Of a stretch of DNA of 40,026 bases, positions 1 through 8,672 are shown piece by piece. Under the pieces are notes generated by a model. That model saw only the letters and a program-made list of their open reading frames with translations. It was not told where the DNA came from and searched no databases. Each line of letters opens with the position of its first letter. The first letter of the stretch is position 1. The DNA is from Baaleninema simplex PCC 7105. GTDB taxonomy: Bacteria; Cyanobacteriota; Cyanobacteriia; Cyanobacteriales; Geitlerinemataceae. A program made the position numbers and the translations under genes. The stretch is from contig NZ_KB235958.1 in assembly GCF_000332355.1 (NCBI RefSeq), positions 2,365,266 to 2,405,291 of the forward strand. Direction: 5' to 3'.

Positions 1-634
1 AAGACCCGCATCGAGTCTTGGCATCCGCCACATAGGTACTTTTCTTCTGTCGCAATACAGCGTCCGCACCTCGCTTCCTGAGCCAGTCTGCCAGTTTAGC
101 ACTCTGAAATTCTCGGTCGCCTACTACCACCACTGGATAAGGTTTTAATAGCTTCAATACCGGCGCTAATATTTTTTGCTGTTGCCTCAAGGAACTGCTG
201 CCTAATTGGGGTAATAACTCCCAATAGACCGGTAAAGCATGAGTCCCCCAAATTAGAGACACCATGAACAAATTCCGGTCTCTCCATTGAGTTCGGTCAA
301 GGACGACCACCAAATATTTTCGAGACTTTAAGGTGAGTTGAGGACGCGCTCGTCGCTGTTCCCGATTGAGGTGGTTGCCGCGATATTCAGCTTTCAGCCA
401 CCTCTTGATAAGGGGAAACCATAACAACTTGGCACTCAACTGAGGCAACTTCAGAAATCGTTGCAAGCTGGTGACGCGACTGTCGTATTTTATCGGTTGA
501 GGAAAGAACTGCGCTAACGTCGATAATTTGACTTGCCGATGCATTTGCAGTATCCAGACCAGCCACTTTAAGATCCCAATTTGCTTCTCATTGAGATGGA
601 TGCGCAGAAAATCTTGGTAGAATGTCGGTAGCAT
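1..634 (-). CDS. IS4-type transposase, N-terminal part, cut by window edge
   Basis: The minus-strand frame is open from an ATG at 634 (MLPTFYQDFL) to base 1, about 211 codons, with no stop, so the gene continues outside the window. It contains the DDE-type segments VVLDRTQWRDRN (about residues 132-143) and VVVVGDREFQSAKLADWL (about 181-198), which carry the first two catalytic aspartates of IS4-type transposases. The segment LFMVSLIWGTHALPVYWELL lies between them and is typical of cyanobacterial copies. The last catalytic Glu and the far IS end are not visible. The exact IS group is not certain. Confidence 0.85.
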   Translation of the reverse strand, partial: MLPTFYQDFLRIHLNEKQIGILKWLVWILQMHRQVKLSTLAQFFPQPIKYDSRVTSLQRFLKLPQLSAKLLWFPLIKRWLKAEYRGNHLNREQRRARPQLTLKSRKYLVVVLDRTQWRDRNLFMVSLIWGTHALPVYWELLPQLGSSSLRQQQKILAPVLKLLKPYPVVVVGDREFQSAKLADWLRKRGADAVLRQKKSTYVADAKTRCGS

Positions 635-644
635 TTTTTTGTTG

Positions 645-673
645 GGGTGGCCGCAAACGCCACCCTCTTTTTT
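645..673 (+). terminator. Hairpin with T-run upstream of the transposase
   Basis: GGGTGGC (645-651) pairs with GCCACCC (659-665), and TCTTTTTT follows on the plus strand. It lies 11 bp upstream of the transposase start. It could end plus-strand transcription coming out of the insertion sequence, or be part of the IS end. Confidence 0.45.
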
Positions 674-788
674 GGGACTCCTCTATTCTCTCAAACAATT
701 GTCCCGTCTGGCTTCCGTCTACCTTGTCACCCTCTCAGGAGAAAACGTTACCGTTCTTCTAAATTTCCCATCAATTTTTAGAATTCTC

Positions 789-817
789 TTGACACTTTAA
801 ATTATCTTCGCTAGATT
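789..817 (+). promoter_or_regulatory. Sigma70-type promoter for the toxin-antitoxin pair
   Basis: TTGACA at 789-794 and TAGATT at 812-817 are separated by 17 bp. The predicted start is near 824, leaving a leader of about 110 nt before the toxin gene at 936. Nothing else is seen between 674 and 935. Confidence 0.6.
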
Positions 818-935
818 AGTCTTATTGAGCTACAGGTGTCTTGCCGCTATGTGGTAACTTTGCACTGCTCTGATTTCAGACAACGTCGGATTCTCACAGG
901 ATTCGTGTGTCTGTAGGTCAGTAAGAGGGCAGTCA

Positions 936-1364
936 ATGGTTACACAAGTCAAGAAGCAGCGCCAACACGCAGATAGCCAAAAGCTTTCTACTCAAGGTAA
1001 TACGACCCAGTGTTCCGTCCAATACACGGAAACGTTTGAGGCATGGTGGACTCAGTTGAGTGAAGACGACCAGGTGAAAGTTGCTGCGGTTGTCGAATTG
1101 CTGGAGAAACTCGGTGTCACCTTACCTTATCCTCACAGCTCAAAAGTCGAAGGTTGTAAGAAATTCAAACACCTGCGCGAATTGCGTCTTCGCAGCAGTC
1201 AAGGTCATCCCTATCGAATTTTGTATGCCTTCGATCCGAATCGGACTGCTATCCTACTGGTGGGTGGTAATAAAACAGGAGACAAGCGCTGGTACAAGAA
1301 AAACATTTGTATTGCTGAACAAGAGTATCAATCTCATCTGAACCAATTGAAAGGAACAAGTTGA
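936..1364 (+). CDS. RelE/HigB-like toxin (Gp49-like, DUF891 family)
   Basis: 142 aa. The core from about residue 28 (VQYTETFEAWWTQL) to the end matches the phage Gp49-like branch of RelE/HigB mRNA interferases. It has the typical central segment LRELRLRSSQGHPYRILYAF, followed by the hydrophobic strand AILLVGGNKTGDKRWY. The first 27 residues are polar and not part of the fold. A GAGGG ribosome-binding site lies 9-13 bases before the ATG. The stop codon overlaps the next start (TGATG), so the downstream gene is translationally coupled. Family members cleave mRNA on the ribosome; that activity is inferred here from similarity only. Confidence 0.8.
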   Translation: MVTQVKKQRQHADSQKLSTQGNTTQCSVQYTETFEAWWTQLSEDDQVKVAAVVELLEKLGVTLPYPHSSKVEGCKKFKHLRELRLRSSQGHPYRILYAFDPNRTAILLVGGNKTGDKRWYKKNICIAEQEYQSHLNQLKGTS

Positions 1365-1510
1365 TGGCGAAATCCTTCGAGGTCTTGAGAGGCCAAATGT
1401 CTCTCAAGGCTCAACTTCGAGCTAAGCAAGAAGCCGCGAGGATGTTAGAAGAAATCCGTCGCCAGCAATCGCAATCAAAGCCAAGGCGGTCTGATGTTGA
1501 AAATTCATAA
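1364..1510 (+). CDS. Putative small antitoxin partner, 48 aa
   Basis: This short frame reads MAKSFEVLRGQMSLKAQLRA and ends at 1510. It overlaps the toxin stop by one base and has AAGGA about 9 nt upstream inside the toxin gene. The product is a highly charged, probably helical peptide rich in Arg, Lys, Gln and Glu, without the HTH domain that HigA-type antitoxins of Gp49 toxins normally carry. Its role as antitoxin is inferred from position and coupling. It may be a C-terminally eroded HigA or an unrelated short antitoxin. Confidence 0.55.
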   Translation: MAKSFEVLRGQMSLKAQLRAKQEAARMLEEIRRQQSQSKPRRSDVENS

Positions 1511-1523
1511 CCTTAGTTTGGAT

Positions 1524-2279
1524 CTAACTTCGCCCTCGTGACACTAAACGACCTTTCGGTGTAGGCATTTCAAGGTTATGAACGATCGCAATCTCGAACG
1601 GATAGTCCGGCTGCTCGAGCGCGAGGTCGCTGCGACGGATGCGTTTGACCCATTGCTTCTTAAGGTACTCGTTCCACCGAAATCCTCGCGATTTGGCTTC
1701 GTCTCGTCGTTCGTAAGAGACTTTAGCGCTCGCATAGACGAACGGTTCCTGCGATCGCGCGATCGCATCTGCCAACACCGCTTCAAAGTCGGCCACGCGA
1801 TCGAACAATGCTGCAATCAACTGACAGTCGGTCAGGGCGCGGTGTGCGTGGCTGACGCCAATGCCGTGATTGAGTGCCGTTTGGACGAGATTTCTCGGTT
1901 TGTCGTTTTCGGGCCAGCGAAAATCGTCATAAGTGCAGAGCCAGGGTTTGGTAATTGATGGTAAGATTCCTCGTCCGAACCACTGGCGATCGAACTGAGC
2001 GTTGTGGGCGACGACGTAATCGGTGCGATCGAGCCAATGTTGAAATTGGAAGAGAACAGCTTGGGATTCAGTACGGATGACAGACTGTGCCGCAGCGGTG
2101 GGGATACGATTGATTGATTCGGCAGCGTTGCTCGAAACGGAGAACAGGGTCGAAAGTTGTTGTAAGACGCAGCGGTGAGTAATGGAGTAGAGGATAGCCC
2201 CAAGTTCGATAACACGATCGGTGTTAGGGTCGGTTCCAGTCGTTTCCAGGTCGAGAATGAGAAGCGTCGTTGGAAGCAT
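1524..2279 (-). CDS. DEDDh 3'-5' exonuclease with C-terminal DUF5710-like domain
   Basis: 251 aa from ATG 2279. The frame is open further upstream, but that part runs through a CRISPR repeat and has no family similarity. The exonuclease domain covers about residues 5-160 and shows all five DEDDh residues: D10 and E12 in LDLETTG, D97 in HNAQFD, H146 and D151 in HAHRALTDCQ. This fold removes nucleotides from 3' ends of DNA, as in DnaQ and ExoX. Residues about 184-220 (AKSRGFRWNEYLKKQWVKRI) resemble the DUF5710 module found at the end of many cyanobacterial exonucleases. The gene starts 94 bp beyond the leader-distal end of the CRISPR array and is read in the same direction. It may therefore receive read-through from array transcripts and could trim DNA ends; a link to spacer acquisition is only a hypothesis. 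Confidence 0.88.
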   Translation of the reverse strand: MLPTTLLILDLETTGTDPNTDRVIELGAILYSITHRCVLQQLSTLFSVSSNAAESINRIPTAAAQSVIRTESQAVLFQFQHWLDRTDYVVAHNAQFDRQWFGRGILPSITKPWLCTYDDFRWPENDKPRNLVQTALNHGIGVSHAHRALTDCQLIAALFDRVADFEAVLADAIARSQEPFVYASAKVSYERRDEAKSRGFRWNEYLKKQWVKRIRRSDLALEQPDYPFEIAIVHNLEMPTPKGRLVSRGRS

Positions 2280-2372
2280 GGTCTCGAAAGATACGAGCGC
2301 AGGGAAAGGAAATACAACTTTATAGGGAATTTGCTGAGTGTTGACAAAGTTTTGGAACGTACTTTCGATCGA

Positions 2373-5069
2373 GTGTTCAACGCCTAACGGCGATCGAAGG
2401 AAATTCACAGGCGGCAATAATTTCCTCTCGGCTGGGTATGGGAAGGTGCTCAACGCCTAACGGCGATCGAAGGAAATTCACTTTCGCGTGCCCCAAGAAT
2501 TGATTTCTTGCATTGCATAGTGCTCAACGCCTAACGGCGATCGAAGGAAATTCACTTGCTAAATCAGCTTGATAATCCCTAATTAAGTCTTGTGCTCAAC
2601 GCCTAACGGCGATCGAAGGAAATTCACAACTAGAGGAGCAAACAACATTGGCATAAAAGAATCGTGCTCAACGCCTAACGGCGATCGAAGGAAATTCACC
2701 TGCGACTCGACGAGCGCGTAAATCCGCCCGTCCGGTGCTCAACGCCTAACGGCGATCGAAGGAAATTCACTGAGAATGAGAAGAAAATCAACGTCTCTCG
2801 AGCCTGTGCTCAACGCCTAACGGCGATCGAAGGAAATTCACTATCTGTCGTTAATCCCCACGGCGCTCCATAGATGAAGTGCTCAACGCCTAACGGCGAT
2901 CGAAGGAAATTCACCTTCTGAACAACAACGATGACTTTAGCCGATTCATGTGCTCAACGCCTAACGGCGATCGAAGGAAATTCACTAGGAACGCGATACT
3001 CACACCGTTTTTGGATGTTTCTGTGCTCAACGCCTAACGGCGATCGAAGGAAATTCACGCAACAATCCCCGCCGCGCCAACGCCACCATCTGCATGTGCT
3101 CAACGCCTAACGGCGATCGAAGGAAATTCACAAATATTCTCGCTCTCGTACCAAACATCGATGTCGGTGCTCAACGCCTAACGGCGATCGAAGGAAATTC
3201 ACCTGTTAGAGAGTTCTGCGATCGCTCGACGAACACCGTGCTCAACGCCTAACGGCGATCGAAGGAAATTCACACTGCCAACCCCACCGCCATACGCTCG
3301 CCGAGTTCGCAGTGCTCAACGCCTAACGGCGATCGAAGGAAATTCACTCGAAGATGGACGAGCAACAAACTCTAGTCCACTCTGTGCTCAACGCCTAACG
3401 GCGATCGAAGGAAATTCACACTTAGTAGACGTAAGTGTGGCATTTACTATTTAGTGCTCAACGCCTAACGGCGATCGAAGGAAATTCACTGTGAAAATTG
3501 TATAATAATAATATACAGTTTTCAGTGCTCAACGCCTAACGGCGATCGAAGGAAATTCACCTATTTTTTCTTTTTTTGTATTATAGACACAGATAGTGCT
3601 CAACGCCTAACGGCGATCGAAGGAAATTCACTGTAAAGTCTGCGTTATCACCCCGGAAGAGCTACAAATGTGCTCAACGCCTAACGGCGATCGAAGGAAA
3701 TTCACTTCCAGGTATTGATGAAGTCAGCCAACGGAGTAGTGTGCTCAACGCCTAACGGCGATCGAAGGAAATTCACACAACCTCGCCGACAACATGGGGA
3801 CGACGGAGCGGAAGTGCTCAACGCCTAACGGCGATCGAAGGAAATTCACCCCACGTCGAATCTCGTTCCCTCCCAAGCTCCCCAGTGCTCAACGCCTAAC
3901 GGCGATCGAAGGAAATTCACCTTGCGAAACAGCGTCGCCGCCTGCCCCTTGGAGTCGTGCTCAACGCCTAACGGCGATCGAAGGAAATTCACAGAGACAT
4001 TAAGCACAAAAAAGGTGATGCCGACCTGTGCTCAACGCCTAACGGCGATCGAAGGAAATTCACTTGTTATACGCTTATTGTTTCTCGAATTTTTACGGGG
4101 TGCTCAACGCCTAACGGCGATCGAAGGAAATTCACCCCGATCCATTCAAGTAATGGGAGCTTTGGCATTACTGGTGCTCAACGCCTAACGGCGATCGAAG
4201 GAAATTCACTTCCCCAGATATTGGCGATATTTGGCGTGAAGTTTGTGCTCAACGCCTAACGGCGATCGAAGGAAATTCACACCCCCGTGTTCTTATTTGT
4301 GTAGCATGACTTGAGTGCTCAACGCCTAACGGCGATCGAAGGAAATTCACATGGCGACATCGCGATAGCCGCCGCCCACGTCCCGTGCTCAACGCCTAAC
4401 GGCGATCGAAGGAAATTCACTTATCCGAAACCCTTTGTAGGGGTAGACCTCAACCCGTGCTCAACGCCTAACGGCGATCGAAGGAAATTCACGAGCCACC
4501 CTTGCTTCTTCTGCTTGTTCGGTTAGGTGCTCAACGCCTAACGGCGATCGAAGGAAATTCACAGCGATCGGTGAAGGCGATCGTCGGGCGCGTTGCCTAC
4601 GTGCTCAACGCCTAACGGCGATCGAAGGAAATTCACCTTGCGCCCGAGCGACGATCCGAGCGACTGCATTTCTGTGCTCAACGCCTAACGGCGATCGAAG
4701 GAAATTCACCCTGACTAAATGGTGTGAGGATAAAGGAATCGACCTCGTGCTCAACGCCTAACGGCGATCGAAGGAAATTCACTCTTGGATGCGATCGCAC
4801 TGGACACCCAGCGGACAGTGCTCAACGCCTAACGGCGATCGAAGGAAATTCACTCTTCAAATCGTTGCCTGAAAGTTTTGAGGATTTCGCTGTGCTCAAC
4901 GCCTAACGGCGATCGAAGGAAATTCACCATAAATACCATTTTCACCAAGCATGGTTAAAGTCGTGCTCAACGCCTAACGGCGATCGAAGGAAATTCACGA
5001 GTCAATAAGCAATGGCTGAAATACCCATTCTTTGTGCTCAACGCCTAACGGCGATCGAAGGAAATTCAC
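2373..5069 (-). CRISPR. CRISPR array, 38 repeats and 37 spacers, transcribed on the minus strand
   Basis: The repeat is 36 nt. On the transcribed strand it starts GTGAATTTCC and ends with the hairpin CGCC-GTTA-GGCG plus an 8-nt tail TTGAGCAC. Repeats start (plus coordinates) at 2373, 2446, 2520, 2592 and so on up to 4963 and 5034. Spacers are 34-38 nt. Thirty-seven repeats are identical; the one at 2373-2408 has a single change (GTGTTC for GTGCTC on the plus strand), as expected for the old distal end. Orientation rests on four points: the 8-nt tail left after the hairpin is the usual Cas6 5' handle, the degenerate repeat is at the low-coordinate end, the cas genes run on the same strand, and a promoter-like leader lies next to repeat 5034-5069. 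The uniform repeats suggest an active array. Confidence 0.98.
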
Positions 5070-5319
5070 AGCGGTTTGGGAAACCTTTAAGGGCCATAGT
5101 CCCCCAGTCCATTTTACAAAGAACGTTGTCTCGGAAGCAGATTGTAGAAAAACCCCAAGTCAACTCAAATTTCATAAACTCGCAAACCCTTGCCTCATAA
5201 GACTTTCAAGATTTGACAAGCATCTCGAAGATTTTTCCGTGCCCTCAACTCCCCGTCCTACCTCAAATTTCCGCCTTCTGACCCAACTCGAACTCGAAAC
5301 ATCGACCGATCCCTGTCAA
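5070..5319 (-). promoter_or_regulatory. CRISPR leader with predicted array promoter
   Basis: This is the 250-bp gap between cas2 and the first repeat. On the minus strand, TTGAGT (5168-5163) and TACAAT (5146-5141) are spaced 16 bp and would start transcription near 5134, about 65 nt before the first repeat. No gene is seen here. New spacers would be inserted at its low-coordinate edge. Confidence 0.6.
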
Positions 5320-5616
5320 CTAGAGTAAGCGATAAGGCAACTCGTCCGTCGACCAAGCATCAGGACGATTGTACTGTGGCAAATTGCGAACGCACTGCCG
5401 CGACAGGCGAACCAATAACAGATCGTCCTCTGGCTCCAAAATCGATTCGAGCTGCCAACGCAACTTCTCACGCTCCCGAGGACTCAACCAACAGCGAAAA
5501 ATCGAATACTGCAAGCGCGTCCCATATCCTTGCAACAACTTATACACCTTGCGCCAGCGTTTCGGAGAACGAATGTCATACGCAATCATATACCAGTGAT
5601 GGAGTTCGGCCATCAT
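5320..5616 (-). CDS. cas2: CRISPR-associated endonuclease/integration protein Cas2
   Basis: 98 aa from ATG 5616, or 97 aa from the in-frame ATG at 5613, which is better spaced from the GAGGGGG ribosome-binding site. The ORF is open further upstream but that part overlaps cas1 and is unrelated. The N-terminus shows the ferredoxin-like first strand with the conserved aspartate (YMIAYDIRSPKRWRKVYKLL), followed by RLQYSIFRCWLS, the usual second motif. Cas2 dimers bridge two Cas1 dimers to integrate new spacers at the leader end. It follows cas4-cas1 with about 8 bp between stop and start and lies directly before the leader. Confidence 0.95.
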   Translation of the reverse strand: MMAELHHWYMIAYDIRSPKRWRKVYKLLQGYGTRLQYSIFRCWLSPREREKLRWQLESILEPEDDLLLVRLSRQCVRNLPQYNRPDAWSTDELPYRLL

Positions 5617-5624
5617 TTCCCCCT

Positions 5625-7274
5625 CTAACGAACCACCAACCGAGCAAAGCCATCGCCTTCCCCCAACCATTCCTTTTCCAAAAGCCGCACCTCCAACTCC
5701 AACAAACGACGATAAGTCAGTGAATACCCCAAAACCGGATGCTTCCAACTTTCCCCTTTTCGGCGTTCGTAGAGTTCTACAAACTTCCGGCGACCGCGAT
5801 CGCTGAGCCAAACACCATTGCCGCGTGGGTCGAAATCCGCTGTTACGTCCCACTGGCCGCGATTGACCGACGCCAAAACCGTCATGTCTACCAAAGACAC
5901 CCGAAAAATTTCCATCAAATCTAACGCCAGCGGCGGCGCTTGGGTGCGCGGCTGGTGATAAAACCCCAGGGCAGGTTCCAACCCCACGGCAAGAATGGCA
6001 TTCATCACGTCTTTCAACAGCAGACCGTACCCAAAGCCGAGCAGTGTGTTAAAGCGGTCTTTCGGCGGCCGGCGGTTGCGTCCGTCAAACTGTAACTCGG
6101 GCGAAGCTTTCGAGGAGATTGTCCGAGCAAGTCCTTGAAAATACAAGGCTGCCAAGTTCCCCTCGAGTCCCAACAACTGCGCTAACGATCGCGCCTCTTC
6201 TACTTGTTTGAGCAATAGCTTCATTTGTTTGACCGAAGCGGAGATCGCGTCCCGCGTGCCGTTGAGATTACGCTGGCATCGCATCAAAAACTGACGCTGT
6301 CCCCGTCCGCGACAAGCCACCAGACGGCGAGCTAAGTTCAAACACATATCGGGTTGAGACAGTGCGGCGTACTGCTGACAACGACGCTGAACGCTGCCCC
6401 GCCGTCCGTCGAAACTGCCCACATAGCGCCCCCCACCAGATATCCAATGCACGCCGATGTCTTGACTGGCGCACAGGTGCAGCGCCTGGGTGGAAATCTG
6501 GGAAAAGCTGTGCAAGACCACTTGGCTCGTTTGCCGCACGGCCAGGGTTTCCACGGATCGATCGCGCCGCGTGATTTTCAGTTGTTCCCCAGTTCGTCCG
6601 ACGCGGGTTCCCGGTTCGAGGACATGGACGATTTGGCGATCGTCGTCTTTGGGAAACAGACGGGAGGGAGGATGAGTCGCGTCTTGGAAAAATCGCGTTT
6701 CTTCGGGCAAGCAAACGATCGCGAGGGAGCAGTTTTGACAGAGTCGTTCGTTTTCTGCGATCGGCGGCCGTTCTGGAGACTCTCGTAGGGTTCGGGCCAG
6801 TTCGACTGCTGCTTTGACCTCGGCGCGACCGTTTTCGTCGAAGGGTACTTTCACGAGGGCGTTATCGCCGTGGTAGCGGATGCGGCCTTCTCGAATCGGG
6901 TGTTGGGCAACGGTTTCGAGAAGACAGCAGTAGGCTAAAATTTGCAGGCGATCGCTCTCCCAGGCTTGGGGCTGTTTTTGGGCATCGCGATGAGAGCGTC
7001 CTTTTTTATGCTCGTAGGGAATCAGGTGTCCGTCCCGCGTCCGCAAGGCATCGACACGACCGCGCAATCCGAGGGTTTCGTCGGTGAGAAACAAGTCTTC
7101 CCACTCTCCGTCTTCAGTGCGATCGAGTTCTGCGTGAAGCCGACGACCTTCAAAGACCGATTGATTTTGGGTATACAGTTCTTCGACTTCTTCGAGATAG
7201 AAAAGTCGCGGACAATAGGCAAGCGCGTGTAGCGCACAAACTCGCAGGGTTTCGACAGTGATTTGCGCGTTCAT
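5625..7274 (-). CDS. cas4-cas1: Cas4-Cas1 fusion protein
   Basis: 549 aa. The N-terminal Cas4 part (about 1-195) is a RecB-like nuclease. It has a single early cysteine (C21) and a late cluster C179-x2-C182-x5-C188 for a 4Fe-4S centre, D75 in GLRGRVDAL, E88/K90 in YEHKKG, and the QILAYCCLLE helix. The C-terminal Cas1 part (about 205-549) carries the metal ligands E371 (GLEGNLAALYF), H440 (GFYHQPR) and D452/E455 (LDLMEIFR). Cas4 trims prespacers and checks the PAM, and Cas1 integrates them. Such fusions are known from several type I systems, including the MYXAN branch. The gene starts a separate block: a hairpin at 7372-7396 lies between it and the upstream Uma2 gene. Confidence 0.96.
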   Translation of the reverse strand: MNAQITVETLRVCALHALAYCPRLFYLEEVEELYTQNQSVFEGRRLHAELDRTEDGEWEDLFLTDETLGLRGRVDALRTRDGHLIPYEHKKGRSHRDAQKQPQAWESDRLQILAYCCLLETVAQHPIREGRIRYHGDNALVKVPFDENGRAEVKAAVELARTLRESPERPPIAENERLCQNCSLAIVCLPEETRFFQDATHPPSRLFPKDDDRQIVHVLEPGTRVGRTGEQLKITRRDRSVETLAVRQTSQVVLHSFSQISTQALHLCASQDIGVHWISGGGRYVGSFDGRRGSVQRRCQQYAALSQPDMCLNLARRLVACRGRGQRQFLMRCQRNLNGTRDAISASVKQMKLLLKQVEEARSLAQLLGLEGNLAALYFQGLARTISSKASPELQFDGRNRRPPKDRFNTLLGFGYGLLLKDVMNAILAVGLEPALGFYHQPRTQAPPLALDLMEIFRVSLVDMTVLASVNRGQWDVTADFDPRGNGVWLSDRGRRKFVELYERRKGESWKHPVLGYSLTYRRLLELEVRLLEKEWLGEGDGFARLVVR

Positions 7275-7371
7275 GAGTTTGATTGAGTGTTACTTGAAGT
7301 GTTAGTCTTATCATAAGAAAGTAAGTCTGCAATAGGACTTCAGAGGTTTTGTGAATTTTGAAAAAATTGAA

Positions 7372-7396
7372 CCCCGACCTTTTCAAGAGGTCGGGG
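7372..7396 (-). terminator. Hairpin between the effector operon and cas4-cas1
   Basis: CCCCGACC (7372-7379) pairs with GGTCGGGG (7389-7396) around a 9-nt loop. On the minus strand it is followed by TTCAATTTTTT, so it may attenuate transcription after the Uma2 gene. The T-run starts 5 nt late, so termination may be partial. The 148-bp gap 7275-7422 has no gene; I see no convincing promoter for cas4-cas1. Confidence 0.55.
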
Positions 7397-7422
7397 CTTG
7401 GTTATCGATGGCGTCTAGATTG

Positions 7423-7965
7423 TTACTGAAAAATCTCTTCAGTTTTCAACGAAAGTTCTGGAAATTGCGAATCCGCGATCGTTTCCTCGTCGCGATAAAC
7501 TTTCGGCATGGCATCAGTGGCAAAAACCGTTAGACTGCGATCGCGCGGATCGACCACCCACACCCGCAACACGCCAGCCGCCAGATACGCCGTCGCTTTT
7601 TCGGCGATCGCTCCGAAAGATTGACCGGGAGATACGATTTCAACGGCTAACTCCGGGGCGACGGGGCAAGGAGCATCTTCGTCCCAGTCTGCCGAAAGGC
7701 GATCGAAGGAAACGTACAACAGATCGGGAACTGGAACCCAATCGGTCTCGTTTCGCTTCAGCGTCACCGCCCACTCCGGTTGAACGAAACCGTGATCGAT
7801 CGCCCAAGCTTCCAGTAAAAACAGGAGTTTTTTTTGAGTGCGAGAATGGCGAAATTTCGGCGACATTTTTGGAATCGCGCGTCCGTTAACCAGTTCGTAG
7901 GCGATATCGTCCTGGGGCAATGCTAGGAAGTCTTCGAGGGTTAGGTGAGGCGTTGTTGTAATCAC
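7423..7965 (-). CDS. Uma2-family (DUF820) putative nuclease inside the cas operon
   Basis: 180 aa. It has the full Uma2 layout: LTLEDFLALP at the N-terminus, E24 in YELVNGRAI, D81 in VPVPDLLYVS, and ELAVEIVSP (E105/E109), then AYLAAGVLRVWVVDP. These form a PD-(D/E)XK restriction-like fold. The family is expanded in cyanobacteria and its biological target is unknown. The start lies about 5 bp after the cas5 stop, so it is probably translated as part of the effector operon. It is not a standard Cas protein; it may be a passenger or an accessory nuclease. Confidence 0.9.
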   Translation of the reverse strand: MITTTPHLTLEDFLALPQDDIAYELVNGRAIPKMSPKFRHSRTQKKLLFLLEAWAIDHGFVQPEWAVTLKRNETDWVPVPDLLYVSFDRLSADWDEDAPCPVAPELAVEIVSPGQSFGAIAEKATAYLAAGVLRVWVVDPRDRSLTVFATDAMPKVYRDEETIADSQFPELSLKTEEIFQ

Positions 7966-7970
7966 AGCTT

Positions 7971-8672
7971 TTATCGACGACGAGAACGACGTTTTTTAGA
8001 AGATTGCGAACTGGCAGCATTTCCCTGAATCGAAACCCAAGATCGATCGACAAACTCAGCACCCGCCTCTCGAACCGAGAAACGCTGAAACGTTCCTCGT
8101 GTCGTTTTGCGATCGATCCACACTGGCAGTCCAATTAAACCGCGATCGTCTTTCACCAACCAGCGTACCGAAGCATATTTTTCTCGGTCTGCTTCTCGAA
8201 CTTCTCGAAAGTACCGAATACCGTTCACCATCGCCCAGGATTCTCCAAGGCTCAGCCCACCAAAACGAGCGATTGTTTCAGGAGTTGACAGAGCAGTTGC
8301 TACGCGATCGCTCAACGTCACTGGCGCACTTTCCTCCTCTGAACTTATGCGAATCGCCAGTTGCATATCTGTCAAGATCTCTTGAAAGTTCGGCTTGGAA
8401 AACTTCGCCGTGCTGTAAACACCGTGATGCTGCTTGCTGAACTTATGATGGCGCTGTTTGCGAAGGATACGCGAAATCGGTACGTCATCACCCAGAACAC
8501 CGATGGCTAACTTAACTCCGAGATGAGCGTTCAAGTCTTGCTCGCCCACAAGGGACAAGAGCAAGCCGTACACCGTTGAAGGGGGGGGATAGCGGTAGGT
8601 TTCCTTGTAATCTCGTGCAAAGCTCCTCGGAAAGCTCGTACAGGGACAATCCAGATAGAGACAGTTTTCCAT
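7971..8672 (-). CDS. cas5: Cas5 (Cmx5/DevS type), crRNA 5'-handle binding subunit
   Basis: 233 aa. It begins with the Cas5 strand (MENCLYLDCPCTSFPRSFAR) and the segment KETYRYPPPSTVYGLLLSLVG, the usual Cas5 signature. In type I complexes Cas5 caps the 5' handle of the crRNA and contacts the large subunit. The start overlaps the cas7 stop by one base (TAATG), typical for cas7-cas5 pairs. The C-terminus ends in a strongly basic tail (KKRRSRRR). No catalytic role is expected because a separate Cas6 is present. Confidence 0.92.
   Translation of the reverse strand: MENCLYLDCPCTSFPRSFARDYKETYRYPPPSTVYGLLLSLVGEQDLNAHLGVKLAIGVLGDDVPISRILRKQRHHKFSKQHHGVYSTAKFSKPNFQEILTDMQLAIRISSEEESAPVTLSDRVATALSTPETIARFGGLSLGESWAMVNGIRYFREVREADREKYASVRWLVKDDRGLIGLPVWIDRKTTRGTFQRFSVREAGAEFVDRSWVSIQGNAASSQSSKKRRSRRR

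Noticed and set aside
2280-2453. N-terminal extension of the exonuclease frame
   Set aside because: It runs through a CRISPR repeat and has no family similarity; the catalytic domain starts right after ATG 2279.
2373-5069. Plus-strand transcription of the array
   Set aside because: The plus-strand repeat leaves 16 nt after the hairpin instead of an 8-nt handle, and the degenerate repeat lies at the wrong end for a low-coordinate leader.
3794-5200. Series of plus-strand frames containing AQRLTAIEGNS or CSTPNGDRRKFT
   Set aside because: These peptides are translations of the CRISPR repeat, not genes.
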